64,000 nt of DNA from Bacteroidales bacterium UBA5833 (GTDB lineage: Bacteria > Bacteroidota > Bacteroidia > Bacteroidales > Lentimicrobiaceae), in contig DJGZ01000041.1 of assembly GCA_002433025.1 (NCBI GenBank), forward strand, positions 62,001 through 126,000, written 5' to 3'. The notes beneath the pieces were generated by a model. The model saw only the letters and a list, made by a program, of their open reading frames with translations, made no database searches and had not been told where the DNA came from. The translations under genes were made by a program, and so were the position numbers. Below are positions 52,758-61,488 of the stretch, piece after piece (the first letter of the stretch is position 1; every line of letters starts with the position of its first letter).

Positions 52758-53165
52758 TCAACGCGCATGCATAACAACCAGTGTATCAAACATAACCGGC
52801 TTCGACCTCGACTGGGCGGCAAAAATATAAACGCCGGCCGTATCGGGAATAAACCGGAACGTGCTGTCTTTGGTAACGTAAATTTCCGGACATACTCCGT
52901 CATGGGATTCGTACAAACCTGAAGCATTTACCAGGTAAAGCGTATCGTTATACGGATAGCAGTATAATTCGAGTTGCGACCAGCAGCCATTCGGGGCGCC
53001 CGCCCGTGCATAAACCGGCACCGTATCCCCTGTCATTGCGCTGTCGGGGACAGACAATACATCTATATCAACATAATCATAATACCGGGAATAATGTTCA
53101 CCGCCAAGGTCGCAAGAGGCAAATACAAGCGGAAACAAAAACAGCATGAGGGGTAGTTTTTTCAT
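52758..53165 (-). CDS. Small hypothetical lipoprotein
   Basis: A 135-residue exported lipoprotein. The N-terminus MKKLPLMLFLFPLVFASC has a lipobox (LVFASC) with the cysteine at residue 18, so a lipid-anchored form in the periplasm or outer membrane is expected. The rest looks like a small Ig-like beta domain (IDVLSVPDSAMTGDTVPVY ... FIPDTAGVYIFAAQ). No known domain is recognised. It is 114 bases upstream of the DUF418 gene and may be co-transcribed with it. Confidence 0.75.
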   Translation of the reverse strand: MKKLPLMLFLFPLVFASCDLGGEHYSRYYDYVDIDVLSVPDSAMTGDTVPVYARAGAPNGCWSQLELYCYPYNDTLYLVNASGLYESHDGVCPEIYVTKDSTFRFIPDTAGVYIFAAQSRSKPVMFDTLVVMHAR

Positions 53166-53254
53166 GTTTGTAAAGAGATCAGGCAGAATTGCAGATACAA
53201 AAATAGGATAACTGACGGATTATGACACACAACAGGGACAAATTCAGGAAGTTG

Positions 53255-53557
53255 TCAGAATTCATAATCGGCAACGGCCATTTTGGGGCATTTACTCCGG
53301 TTCCATTCCAAAAATGCCAGGTGAGCCGGGTGAAGCTGATATGCTTTCAGGGCATCCGTACCGGCAAATTCACTTACCAGCACAAGATCGGCAGCTTTCG
53401 GGTCAACAGCGATATTCCGGTGAATTTCAAAATTCAGAATACCGGGAATAAGCGCCGGAAGCAATTGAAGCTGGTAACTGACTTCCTCCAGTAAATCCGA
53501 GGCACCTGCCTCCCCTAATCCTGGCAATAACCTGAAGAATACGATGTGTTTTATCAT
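53255..53557 (-). CDS. Dabb (stress-responsive A/B barrel) protein
   Basis: A 100-residue protein with the ferredoxin-like dimeric alpha/beta-barrel fold. Family marks are IKHIVFFRLLPG at the start, a central PGILNFEIHRN, and LVLVSEFAGTDALKAYQLHPAHLAF near the end. These proteins are widespread and their role is unclear in bacteria. It is a short single-domain form of normal length and stands 89 bases upstream of the lipoprotein gene. Confidence 0.85.
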   Translation of the reverse strand: MIKHIVFFRLLPGLGEAGASDLLEEVSYQLQLLPALIPGILNFEIHRNIAVDPKAADLVLVSEFAGTDALKAYQLHPAHLAFLEWNRSKCPKMAVADYEF

Positions 53558-53889
53558 ACCGGTTTTGATACAAAGTTATTAAAAGAATCATTTAATGAAC
53601 CGCAAACACTGCAAAATCCGGAACCCGGGCCTGAAAAAACCTTACACAGAATTCGGGATCAAACCCTTGATTTAATAAAGAGATAATGTAATTTTGCAAG
53701 GATTCATCCCAAAAAGAAATCCGACCCGGTGGGAGAATTGCCTGTTCTCCGGTATGCTGGAAATAAAATGTGATTGAAGCCCTTGCTCAGCCATGCCTGT
53801 GCAACAATCATTCAAATCTGATAAAACCGGTTATCGTTCAATGGCTGTGAAGGTTAATATCTGCGGGAAGGGAAGGCAATGAAATAAAT
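53558..53889. other. Divergent intergenic region, no gene
   Basis: It separates the Dabb gene from the SAM hydrolase gene. I see no clear promoter box, hairpin or RNA gene in it. Confidence 0.5.
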
Positions 53890-54681
53890 ATGGCACAGGT
53901 AAACATTATTACACTTACTACCGACTGGGGCCCGAGGGACCACTATGCCGGTATAGTAAAAGGTGCCATACTCAGCAAGCTTCCGGATGCCCGTATTGTG
54001 GATATAACCCACCAGATCCCGCCATTCAATGTGAAACAGGCTTCCTTTATCCTGCGAAACTCATTTCCTCAATTCCCGGACGGTACTGTGCATATTGTGG
54101 GCATAAATACAGAAGAGTCGGAACTTACACCGCATATCGCATTGCTATACCGAAATCATTATTTTATCGGTGCCGACAACGGCATCTTCACCCTGATGTT
54201 TGACGGACTGCCTGAAAAAATCGTTGAACTTACCATTCCCCAGGATTCCGGTCATTTCATCTTTTCAACCCGCGACAGGTTTGTGAAAGCAGCGGTTCAT
54301 CTGGCTGCCGGCAAACCGGTTGAAGAACTTGGAGATGTCAGGACTGAGCTTAAGGCCTTGATTTCCATGCAACCTCAGATCAACGGAAATATCATCAGCG
54401 GCCGGGTAATCTATATTGACAACTACGAGAACGTATTCCTGAATATCACAGAGAAGGAATTTCTTGAAACGGGAATGAGACGGAAATTCTCTCTCAACAT
54501 CAAAGGCAAAACCCATACGGTGAACATTGTGAGAAATGCATACAGCGACGTTCCGGAAGGAGAGATTGCCGTGCTATTCAGCACCACGGGCTACCTGGAA
54601 ATAGCGATCAATAAAGGGAATGCCTCCAGCCTGCTCGGATTAAGAAATGACGATGTCGTTTTGATCGAATTTGCCCGCTGA
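53890..54681 (+). CDS. SAM hydrolase / chlorinase-fluorinase family (DUF62)
   Basis: A 263-residue protein of the SAM hydroxide adenosyltransferase family, which splits S-adenosylmethionine to adenosine and methionine; relatives in marine actinomycetes use chloride or fluoride instead. The N-terminal domain starts ITLTTDWGPRDHYAGIVKG with the SAM-binding aspartate, and has VDITHQIPPFNV and GADNGIFTLM. The C-terminal beta barrel includes YIDNYENVFLNI. The halogenase-type insertion is not evident, so the hydrolase activity is the likely one. It precedes gldF by about 200 bases. Confidence 0.88.
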   Translation: MAQVNIITLTTDWGPRDHYAGIVKGAILSKLPDARIVDITHQIPPFNVKQASFILRNSFPQFPDGTVHIVGINTEESELTPHIALLYRNHYFIGADNGIFTLMFDGLPEKIVELTIPQDSGHFIFSTRDRFVKAAVHLAAGKPVEELGDVRTELKALISMQPQINGNIISGRVIYIDNYENVFLNITEKEFLETGMRRKFSLNIKGKTHTVNIVRNAYSDVPEGEIAVLFSTTGYLEIAINKGNASSLLGLRNDDVVLIEFAR

Positions 54682-54884
54682 CCAGAGAAACCACCTCTCC
54701 GGCAACCTGCCTGCTTACATCCGGATCATTTGCATAAATAAAAGTCCTGCTCTTACTATCCTGTGTATGCATTAAAATGGGACCGCCGGAAGGCTGAAGA
54801 TTTGCCAAAAAATCCAAAAACAATCCCCAAAACGGCAATTTTGAGTAATTTAGCCCCCTCTAAACGGGATACCTCACACAAGAT

Positions 54885-55649
54885 ATGTACACACTTTACA
54901 AGAAAGAGATTTTTGCTTTTCTCAATTCACTGATCGGTTATATTGCCATTGTGGTATTTCTGCTGATTAACGGGTTGTTTCTATGGATCTTCCCGATGGG
55001 ATTCAACATCATCGATTACGGTTATGCAAGCCTGGATAACCTTTTCATGATTTCTCCCTTTGTATTCCTCTTCCTGATTCCGGCCATCACCATGAGGTCG
55101 TTTGCCGATGAAAAGAGAGGGGGCACCATTGAGATGCTGCTTACCAAACCGCTGACAGATATGCAGATAATTATGTCGAAGTATCTGGCAGGCGTTTCGC
55201 TGGTGATATTCTCCCTTTTGCCTACGCTTATTTATGCCATTTCCGTTTACCTGCTTGGACTGCCCAAAGGAAATATGGATATGGGCGGGATGTGGGGCTC
55301 ATATATCGGCCTGCTGTTTCTGGCTTCAGCATTTGTTGCCATTGGCATTTTCGTCTCTTCCATCACCGACAACCAGATTGTTGCGTTTATGCTTGCCCTG
55401 ATTATCAGTGGCTTTGCTTATATCGGATTCGGGTTTGTCGCCTCTCTCTCCCTTTTCGGGAAAACCGACCTGCTGATTATGTCACTTGGAATTGAGGCAC
55501 ACTATGCTTCCATGAGCCGTGGCGTGGTCGATACCCGCGATGTAATCTATTTCCTGAGCGTGATCGGTATATTTATACTGCTTACGAAAACGTCGCTCGA
55601 AAGCAGAAAATGGGAGAAGCAGGAAAAATCAAAGACCGAAGCCGAATAA
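54885..55649 (+). CDS. gldF: Gliding-motility ABC transporter permease GldF
   Basis: A 254-residue ABC-2-type permease with about six helices, needed for gliding motility in Flavobacterium-type cells together with GldA (ATPase) and GldG. The start YTLYKKEIFAFLNSLIGYIA is typical, and the EKRGGTIEMLLTKPLTD segment is the ABC-2 permease signature for ATPase contact. gldG follows after 37 bases; gldA is not in the window. T9SS and gliding proteins often occur in the same genomes, consistent with the many T9SS cargos here. Confidence 0.9.
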   Translation: MYTLYKKEIFAFLNSLIGYIAIVVFLLINGLFLWIFPMGFNIIDYGYASLDNLFMISPFVFLFLIPAITMRSFADEKRGGTIEMLLTKPLTDMQIIMSKYLAGVSLVIFSLLPTLIYAISVYLLGLPKGNMDMGGMWGSYIGLLFLASAFVAIGIFVSSITDNQIVAFMLALIISGFAYIGFGFVASLSLFGKTDLLIMSLGIEAHYASMSRGVVDTRDVIYFLSVIGIFILLTKTSLESRKWEKQEKSKTEAE

Positions 55650-55686
55650 CCGGAGCCAATTCAATTCTAATACCGGAGTTAAAAAA

Positions 55687-57438
55687 ATGAGTTCAGCCAG
55701 ACAAACAAACAAGGATATCCGCCGTAACAACATTCTCCAGCTTGTGCTGGGGCTTGTGATTATTATACTGCTCAACATCATCGGCTCTTATATCTTCACC
55801 CGTTTCGACCTTACTACCGAAAGAAGATACTCCCTCTCCTCTTCCACAAAAAAGTTGCTGAGGGAAACGGATGACATCTTTTATTTCAAAGTTTTTCTGG
55901 AAGGCGAATTCCCGGCAGGCTTTAAAATGCTCAGCCGTTCCACCCGTGAAATGCTGGATGAATTCAGGGCTTTCAATGACAATATTCAGTATGAATTCAT
56001 CAACCCTTCCGATGCGCCTGATGCCAAAACCAGGAATGAAGTTTTCGAAAGGCTGATACAACAGGGCCTTCAGCCAACCGACATAAATGTGAGAAAAAAA
56101 GAGGGGATGCAGCAGCAGCGGATATTCCCGGGGGCCATTGTTTCGCACAAAGGCCGCGAAATTCCCCTGAGCCTGATATCAGAACAAATCGGCGCCCCTC
56201 CTGATGTAATTATAAACAATTCGATACAGGCGCTGGAATACAATATCTCGAACGCCATCAGGAAGCTCAGCAATACGGGGAAACCAAAAATCGCCTTTAC
56301 CCAGGGGCATGGTGAACTCAGGGGTGCCGAAATCGCCGACATCGCCCGGGCGCTTTCCGATTACTATATCGTTGAATGGGTAAACATGAGCGGCAGGGTG
56401 AATGCACTTACCGAAAGAAAAGAAAATGAAGACGGAACATACACGGTTCTGAATAAATACAAGGCAATCATCATTGCCAAACCCGATTCCGTATTCAGCG
56501 AGAAGGACAAATTCATCATCGACCAGTACATCATGAAAGGCGGGAAAGTGCTCTGGCTGATCGATCCGGTTTTTGCAAGCATGGACAGCATTCAATCGGC
56601 TGACCGTACCATGGGAATCACACAGGATATAAACCTGAACGACATGCTTTTCCGTTATGGAGTCAGGCTCAACAGCAACCTGCTGATGGACCTGAATGCA
56701 CTGCCGATACCGCTCTATACCGGGCAGATCGGAAATCAGCCGCAATTCAGCTTTTTCCCCTGGTATTATTTCCCGGTGCTTACGTCCACCTCCTCGCACC
56801 CGGTTGTCAATAACCTGAATGCGGTACGTACCGAGTTTATCAGCAGTATCGATACCGTAGGTAATCCCGCGATCAGCAAAACAGTGCTTTTAACCACGTC
56901 GAAATACACCCGCGTGGCAAATACACCCGTCATGATCAGCCTCGACATTCTGCGCCGCGAGCCCGATCCGGCAGATTACAACCAACCACCTCAGGCTGTG
57001 GCGGTGCTGCTCGAAGGAGAATTTGAATCCCTTTACAACAACAGGATACCTGCTGAAATTTCGCAGGCCCCTGAAATCGGCTTTACTGGCAGAAGCCCTG
57101 AAAACAGGATGATAGTTATGGCCGACGGGGACTTAATTAAAAACCAGGTTCAGTTCAGCGCCGGCACCTACAACCCTTACCCCCTGGGCTACGACCGGTT
57201 TACAGGTCAGACCTTCGGAAACAGGGAGCTGATGCTGAATGCAGTAAATTACCTCTGCGACGATGCCGGACTGATGGCGGTGCGTTCCCGTGAGCTCAGG
57301 CTAAGGTCGCTCGATGTAACCCGCGCAAGAAAAAATCTGCTGATGTGGCAACTGGTCAACACTGCCGGCCCGGTACTGCTGGTGATCCTTTTCGGATTCA
57401 TACAGTTCATGATCAGGAAATACCGCTACGCCAGATAA
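55687..57438 (+). CDS. gldG: Gliding-motility ABC transporter component GldG
   Basis: A 583-residue protein with one N-terminal membrane helix (LQLVLGLVIIILLNIIGSYIF), a large extracytoplasmic domain of the GldG/ABC_transp_aux type, and a C-terminal helix (VNTAGPVLLVILFGFIQFM). The typical DLTTERRYSLS-like start of the domain (FDLTTERRYSLSSSTKKLL), the segment KIAFTQGHGEL and the MKGGKVLWLIDPV strand are visible. It is presumed to act with GldF as the extracellular part of the transporter. The following DUF4340 gene is 81 bases on. Confidence 0.9.
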   Translation: MSSARQTNKDIRRNNILQLVLGLVIIILLNIIGSYIFTRFDLTTERRYSLSSSTKKLLRETDDIFYFKVFLEGEFPAGFKMLSRSTREMLDEFRAFNDNIQYEFINPSDAPDAKTRNEVFERLIQQGLQPTDINVRKKEGMQQQRIFPGAIVSHKGREIPLSLISEQIGAPPDVIINNSIQALEYNISNAIRKLSNTGKPKIAFTQGHGELRGAEIADIARALSDYYIVEWVNMSGRVNALTERKENEDGTYTVLNKYKAIIIAKPDSVFSEKDKFIIDQYIMKGGKVLWLIDPVFASMDSIQSADRTMGITQDINLNDMLFRYGVRLNSNLLMDLNALPIPLYTGQIGNQPQFSFFPWYYFPVLTSTSSHPVVNNLNAVRTEFISSIDTVGNPAISKTVLLTTSKYTRVANTPVMISLDILRREPDPADYNQPPQAVAVLLEGEFESLYNNRIPAEISQAPEIGFTGRSPENRMIVMADGDLIKNQVQFSAGTYNPYPLGYDRFTGQTFGNRELMLNAVNYLCDDAGLMAVRSRELRLRSLDVTRARKNLLMWQLVNTAGPVLLVILFGFIQFMIRKYRYAR

Positions 57439-57519
57439 GGCCGCAAATAACAATTTTCCATTACCGGCAGGCCGGGAAATGAATCACGAATAACCCAAAA
57501 CTTATTTACAGACTCCGAA

Positions 57520-58581
57520 ATGCGAAAAAACAGGCTCACACTAATCATCACGCTGCTGCTTGCCATCCTTGCAGGCTACCTGATCATGAACCGGTCCAGG
57601 ACTACCCTGCATGCCGGGATCCGTGACTTTGCCATTGCAGATACGGCTGCAATTACCAAAGTCTTTATGTCCGACAAATCAGACCGGTCCATCCTGCTCA
57701 CCCGGCAAACCGACGGTACCTGGAAGTTGAATGAAAAATATGCCGCACATCCCGAGAATATCAACACCTTCCTGCTCACCCTCGCGAATATCACCGTAAG
57801 GGAGCCGGTAGCCCGTGCAGCCCACAATAACATCCTCACCCTGCTCTCAGCCAAGTCGGTGAAAGTCGAAATTTATCAGCATACACACCGGATCAGATTG
57901 GGCAATCTGCGCCTGTTCCCTTATGAGAAACTCACGAAGACCTATTATGTAGGGGATGCCACCATGGACAACAACGGCACATATGCCCTGCTTGAAGGCG
58001 CCGATGCACCGGTGGTTATTTATATGCCCGGATTGCGGGGATATGTCGCCACCCGTTACTCCACGCTTGAAAACGACTGGAGGGAACATACCGTATTCAA
58101 TAAAAAACTCCCTGAAATAGACCATATCCTTGTTGAATTCCCCAGCCATCCTGAAGAATCATATAAAGTTGTAAACCGTGAAAATATCAGTCTTGAACTG
58201 ATCCGTTTAGCTGACAACAAAACGCTGACAGCCTTTGACACCCTTCAACTGATGGCCTTTGTAAATGCCTTCCGGAATATCCGGTACGAGGCATTGTTCA
58301 ACGATATGGAACCGGAACGCAGGGATTCCATCACCAGTCCTGTTCCCATGCATGTGATCACACTGATTGCAAAGGACGGATCCAGACAGAATGTCAAAAC
58401 ATACCCGAGGATGCTCCCCGAGCCTGAAATTGACGTATTTGACGGATCCACAGTCACCTTCGACCGCGACCGCATGTATGCCCTGATCAATGATGATGAA
58501 GACTTTGTGCTGATACAATACTTTGTTTTTGACAAAATACTCCGACCTTTGTCATTCTTCACGCGGGGACGCAAAGGGTAG
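57520..58581 (+). CDS. DUF4340 domain-containing protein
   Basis: A 353-residue protein with a single N-terminal membrane helix (LTLIITLLLAILAGYLIMN) and an extracytoplasmic beta-rich domain of the DUF4340 family. The pattern DGTWKLNEKYAAHPENINTFLLTLANI is the family core, which is repeated in weaker form. DUF4340 genes regularly follow gldF/gldG-like genes, both in Bacteroidota and in other bacteria with related ABC systems, so a part of the same envelope complex is likely. Function unknown. Confidence 0.85.
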   Translation: MRKNRLTLIITLLLAILAGYLIMNRSRTTLHAGIRDFAIADTAAITKVFMSDKSDRSILLTRQTDGTWKLNEKYAAHPENINTFLLTLANITVREPVARAAHNNILTLLSAKSVKVEIYQHTHRIRLGNLRLFPYEKLTKTYYVGDATMDNNGTYALLEGADAPVVIYMPGLRGYVATRYSTLENDWREHTVFNKKLPEIDHILVEFPSHPEESYKVVNRENISLELIRLADNKTLTAFDTLQLMAFVNAFRNIRYEALFNDMEPERRDSITSPVPMHVITLIAKDGSRQNVKTYPRMLPEPEIDVFDGSTVTFDRDRMYALINDDEDFVLIQYFVFDKILRPLSFFTRGRKG

Positions 58582-58605
58582 GATTCAACCTTTCTGATTA
58601 ATAAA

Positions 58606-59598
58606 ATGCAGGCCATGCAGCAATTGAGATCATCAAAAATACTGGTAACCGGCGGGGCCGGTTTTATCGGCTCCAATCTGGCAGAGGCGTTGCTCAGAGA
58701 GGGAAGCCGGGTTGTATGTCTCGATAATTTCAGCACCGGGAAGCAGGAGAATATCAAAGACTTTCTCACCCATCCGGATTTTTCGCTGCTAACCGGAGAT
58801 ATCCGCAATGCAGATGATTGTCGCAGGGCCTGCGAAGGGACTGACTATGTGCTTCACCAGGCTGCCCTGGGATCAGTTCCGAGGTCCATCAAGGATCCTG
58901 CCACCTCAAATGATGTGAATGTCGGCGGTTTCGTCAATATGCTGGTCGCTGCGCGCGATGCAGGCGTAAAGCGATTTGTTTACGCGGCAAGTTCCTCCAC
59001 TTACGGCGATCATCCTGCCCTGCCCAAAAAAGAAGATGTAATCGGCAAGCCGCTCTCCCCTTACGCGATCACCAAATATGTAAATGAGCTTTATGCCGGG
59101 GTTTTCGCTGATCTTTACGGCATGCAGACCATAGGGCTGAGGTATTTCAACGTATTTGGCAAACGCCAGGATCCTGACGGAGCCTATGCGGCAGTGATCC
59201 CTAAGTTCATCAAACAACTGGTAAAAGGCGATTCACCGGTAATCAACGGAGACGGAAGTCAGTCGCGCGATTTTACTTATATCGACAATGTTGTGCAGAT
59301 CAATCTGCTGGCGCTCCTTACTGACAATCCCGCCGCCCTCAATACCGTTTATAACGTTGCTTATGGCGAAAGCACCACCCTGAACGAATTGTTCGGGCAG
59401 TTAAGCCTGTTGCTGCAAGAATTGGGACTCCCGGCCGGAGAGATCAGGCCGTTGTACGGGCCACCGAGGGCCGGAGATGTGCAACATTCTCTTGCTTCCA
59501 TTGAAAAGGCCAGGGAATTGCTCGGGTATAACCCGAAGTACAACCTCTCAGAAGGCCTGAAGCAGGCAATAACCTGGTATTACGAAAATCTTAAATAA
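58606..59598 (+). CDS. NAD-dependent nucleotide-sugar epimerase (UDP-GlcNAc/GlcNAcA 4-epimerase type)
   Basis: A 330-residue extended SDR. The cofactor motif TGGAGFIG lies at about residues 16-23, and the catalytic set S-x-x and YAITK appears in ASSSTYGDH and SPYAITKYVNELY. The sequence FNVFGKRQDPDGAYAAVIPKF is characteristic of the WbpP/TviC branch that inverts C4 of UDP-GlcNAc or UDP-GlcNAcA for polysaccharide synthesis. Start ATGs at 58606 and 58615 are both possible. It lies 24 bases after the DUF4340 gene and ends directly against the convergent yjbQ gene. Confidence 0.88.
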   Translation: MQAMQQLRSSKILVTGGAGFIGSNLAEALLREGSRVVCLDNFSTGKQENIKDFLTHPDFSLLTGDIRNADDCRRACEGTDYVLHQAALGSVPRSIKDPATSNDVNVGGFVNMLVAARDAGVKRFVYAASSSTYGDHPALPKKEDVIGKPLSPYAITKYVNELYAGVFADLYGMQTIGLRYFNVFGKRQDPDGAYAAVIPKFIKQLVKGDSPVINGDGSQSRDFTYIDNVVQINLLALLTDNPAALNTVYNVAYGESTTLNELFGQLSLLLQELGLPAGEIRPLYGPPRAGDVQHSLASIEKARELLGYNPKYNLSEGLKQAITWYYENLK

Positions 59599-60009
59599 TC
59601 AGCTGATGAGCGTAGCCATCAGTTTGCGCTGCCCGCCATGGTTGCGGAATTCGCACAGATATATTCCCTGCCAGGTTCCCAGACAGAGCCTTCCGTTGGT
59701 TACAGGAATGCTCACTTCTGCCCCGGTCAGCACAGATTTGATGTGTGCGGGCATATCGTCATTTCCCTCAATAGTATGGCGGTAATAAGGCTGCCCCTCG
59801 GGTACCATTCTGTTAAAAACGGTTTCGAAGTCGATTAATACGGTTGGATCTGCATTTTCGTTGATGCAGATCCCTGCCGATGTATGCCTGATGAACAGAT
59901 GCAGCAAACCGGCCTCTGGCAACGGAGGCAACTGGGCCAGCACCAGTTCCGTGATCAGGTGAAAACCGCGGGGGAAAGCCGGAAGCAATATTTCCTTCTG
60001 TTCTAACAT
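59599..60009 (-). CDS. YjbQ-family protein (secondary thiamine-phosphate synthase type)
   Basis: A 136-residue protein of the UPF0047/YjbQ family. The conserved blocks are IRHTSAGICINENADPTVL, HTIEGNDDMPAHIKSVLTG and GTWQGIYLCEFRNHGG, with the His and Glu residues that give weak thiamine-phosphate synthase activity in E. coli YjbQ. Length is normal. Its stop codon begins at the base next to the epimerase stop on the opposite strand, so the two genes converge without a gap. Confidence 0.9.
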   Translation of the reverse strand: MLEQKEILLPAFPRGFHLITELVLAQLPPLPEAGLLHLFIRHTSAGICINENADPTVLIDFETVFNRMVPEGQPYYRHTIEGNDDMPAHIKSVLTGAEVSIPVTNGRLCLGTWQGIYLCEFRNHGGQRKLMATLIS

Positions 60010-60126
60010 ACTCGATTCATAAGAAAATCAATGAAGAAAACCTGTAAAAGTCAACCGGATGATCCATGGCATTTGAGATCCACGTTTGTCCGGAAAAGTC
60101 TTTGCTGTAGCGCTTGAAGAATCAGT

Positions 60127-61452
60127 CTAATCCTCAATCACCACATTTTTACCGGCTGCGATGTCTTCAAGAATGGCAGTTGTCAGCGACTTAGGCCTTT
60201 CGAGCGGATACCCCAGGGCACGGTCCCAGATAATGTTGGCACAGATTCCGATCGACCTGCCTATCCCGAACAGCACGGTATAAAAGTCATACTCCTTGAT
60301 GCCATAGTGCCATTGGATAACCCCGGACTGCGCATCCACATTGGGCCATGGGTTCTTGGCCTTACCCTGTTCGAGGAGAATGGGTGGCACCACATTGTAT
60401 AACATGTCCACAACTTTGAAAAGCGGATCTTCAGGCATATTTTTCAGGCTGAACTCCCGCTGCAGCATATAGCGCGGGTCGGTTTTACGCAGCACGGCAT
60501 GGCCGAAGCCCGGTATTACCTGTCCTGAATTCAGGGTATTCCAGACAAATTGTTTGAGTTCATCTTCGGTGGGAACTTCCCCGTTCATTTTATCCATCAG
60601 GTCCTGCAGCCAGCGCAGCACTTCCTGGTTGGCCAGGCCATGCAGCGGACCTGCGAGTCCGTTTACCATTGCAGAAATCGAAAGGTACACATCCGAAAGC
60701 GAACTGGCAACCAGATGACCGGTATGTGCGCTTACATTACCGGCTTCATGATCGGCATGTACAATAAAGTGCATCCTGGAAACATCATCATAAGGCTTAC
60801 CTATGCCCATCATGTGGGCAAAATTCCCTCCGAAATCGAGGTTGGGGTTCGATTGAATTCTTTTACCGTCACGATAGAGCTTCGCATACGTATATGTTGC
60901 GATCTCCGGTAACTTGGCAAGCAGGTTAAGCGAATCCTCATAGGTAGGATCCCAGTAATCCTGCTTATTGATACCGGCATGGTATTTCTTGGTGAAAAAT
61001 GACTCGCGATGCAGGGTAAGGATAGCGGTGGAGAAAATCGTCATCGGGTGACTGCAGCACGGCATAGCATCGATCAGCTCATAGATAAACCGGGGAAGTA
61101 TCCTGCGCTTGTTAAACTCGTCTGCCACCTCAGCAGCCTGTTCTTCGGAGGGCATATCACCGGTGAGCAGCAGATAAAAAAGGCCTTCCACCAGGGGCAT
61201 ATTTCCGCCTTTGGCTTTCGGAAGTTTCTCGAAAACCTCCGGGAGTGTGTACCCTCTGTAACGGATGCCTTCCTGCGGGTCGAGGTAAGAAATATCTGAG
61301 ACCAGGGATTTGATTCCCCTCATCCCGCCAAGGATCTGGCCAATGGTAACCTGATCGACCACCACATTGCCGTATTCTTTCATCAGTCGCTCTGTACGGG
61401 GACGCCAGTCCATGATTTTTTCGTACAGTGTATCTTTCAGTCTCTTTGCCAT
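60127..61452 (-). CDS. gltA: Citrate synthase
   Basis: A 441-residue citrate synthase of the longer, eukaryote-like type found in Bacteroidota. Active-site parts are visible: the histidine in VHADHEAGNVSAHT, the histidine of GLAGPLHGLANQE, and GFGHAVLRKTDPRY. It condenses oxaloacetate and acetyl-CoA to citrate. It lies 36 bases downstream of icd on the same strand, so the two should be co-transcribed. An aconitase gene is not present in the window. In an anaerobe this branch supplies 2-oxoglutarate for glutamate. Confidence 0.95.
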   Translation of the reverse strand: MAKRLKDTLYEKIMDWRPRTERLMKEYGNVVVDQVTIGQILGGMRGIKSLVSDISYLDPQEGIRYRGYTLPEVFEKLPKAKGGNMPLVEGLFYLLLTGDMPSEEQAAEVADEFNKRRILPRFIYELIDAMPCCSHPMTIFSTAILTLHRESFFTKKYHAGINKQDYWDPTYEDSLNLLAKLPEIATYTYAKLYRDGKRIQSNPNLDFGGNFAHMMGIGKPYDDVSRMHFIVHADHEAGNVSAHTGHLVASSLSDVYLSISAMVNGLAGPLHGLANQEVLRWLQDLMDKMNGEVPTEDELKQFVWNTLNSGQVIPGFGHAVLRKTDPRYMLQREFSLKNMPEDPLFKVVDMLYNVVPPILLEQGKAKNPWPNVDAQSGVIQWHYGIKEYDFYTVLFGIGRSIGICANIIWDRALGYPLERPKSLTTAILEDIAAGKNVVIED

Positions 61453-61488
61453 AATGATCTGGATATTGTGTTGATTGGTTCTTCCTGC

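Noticed and set aside
53222..53494. Plus-strand frame opposite the Dabb gene
   Set aside because: It has no domain and overlaps the minus-strand gene, which matches the Dabb family along its entire length.
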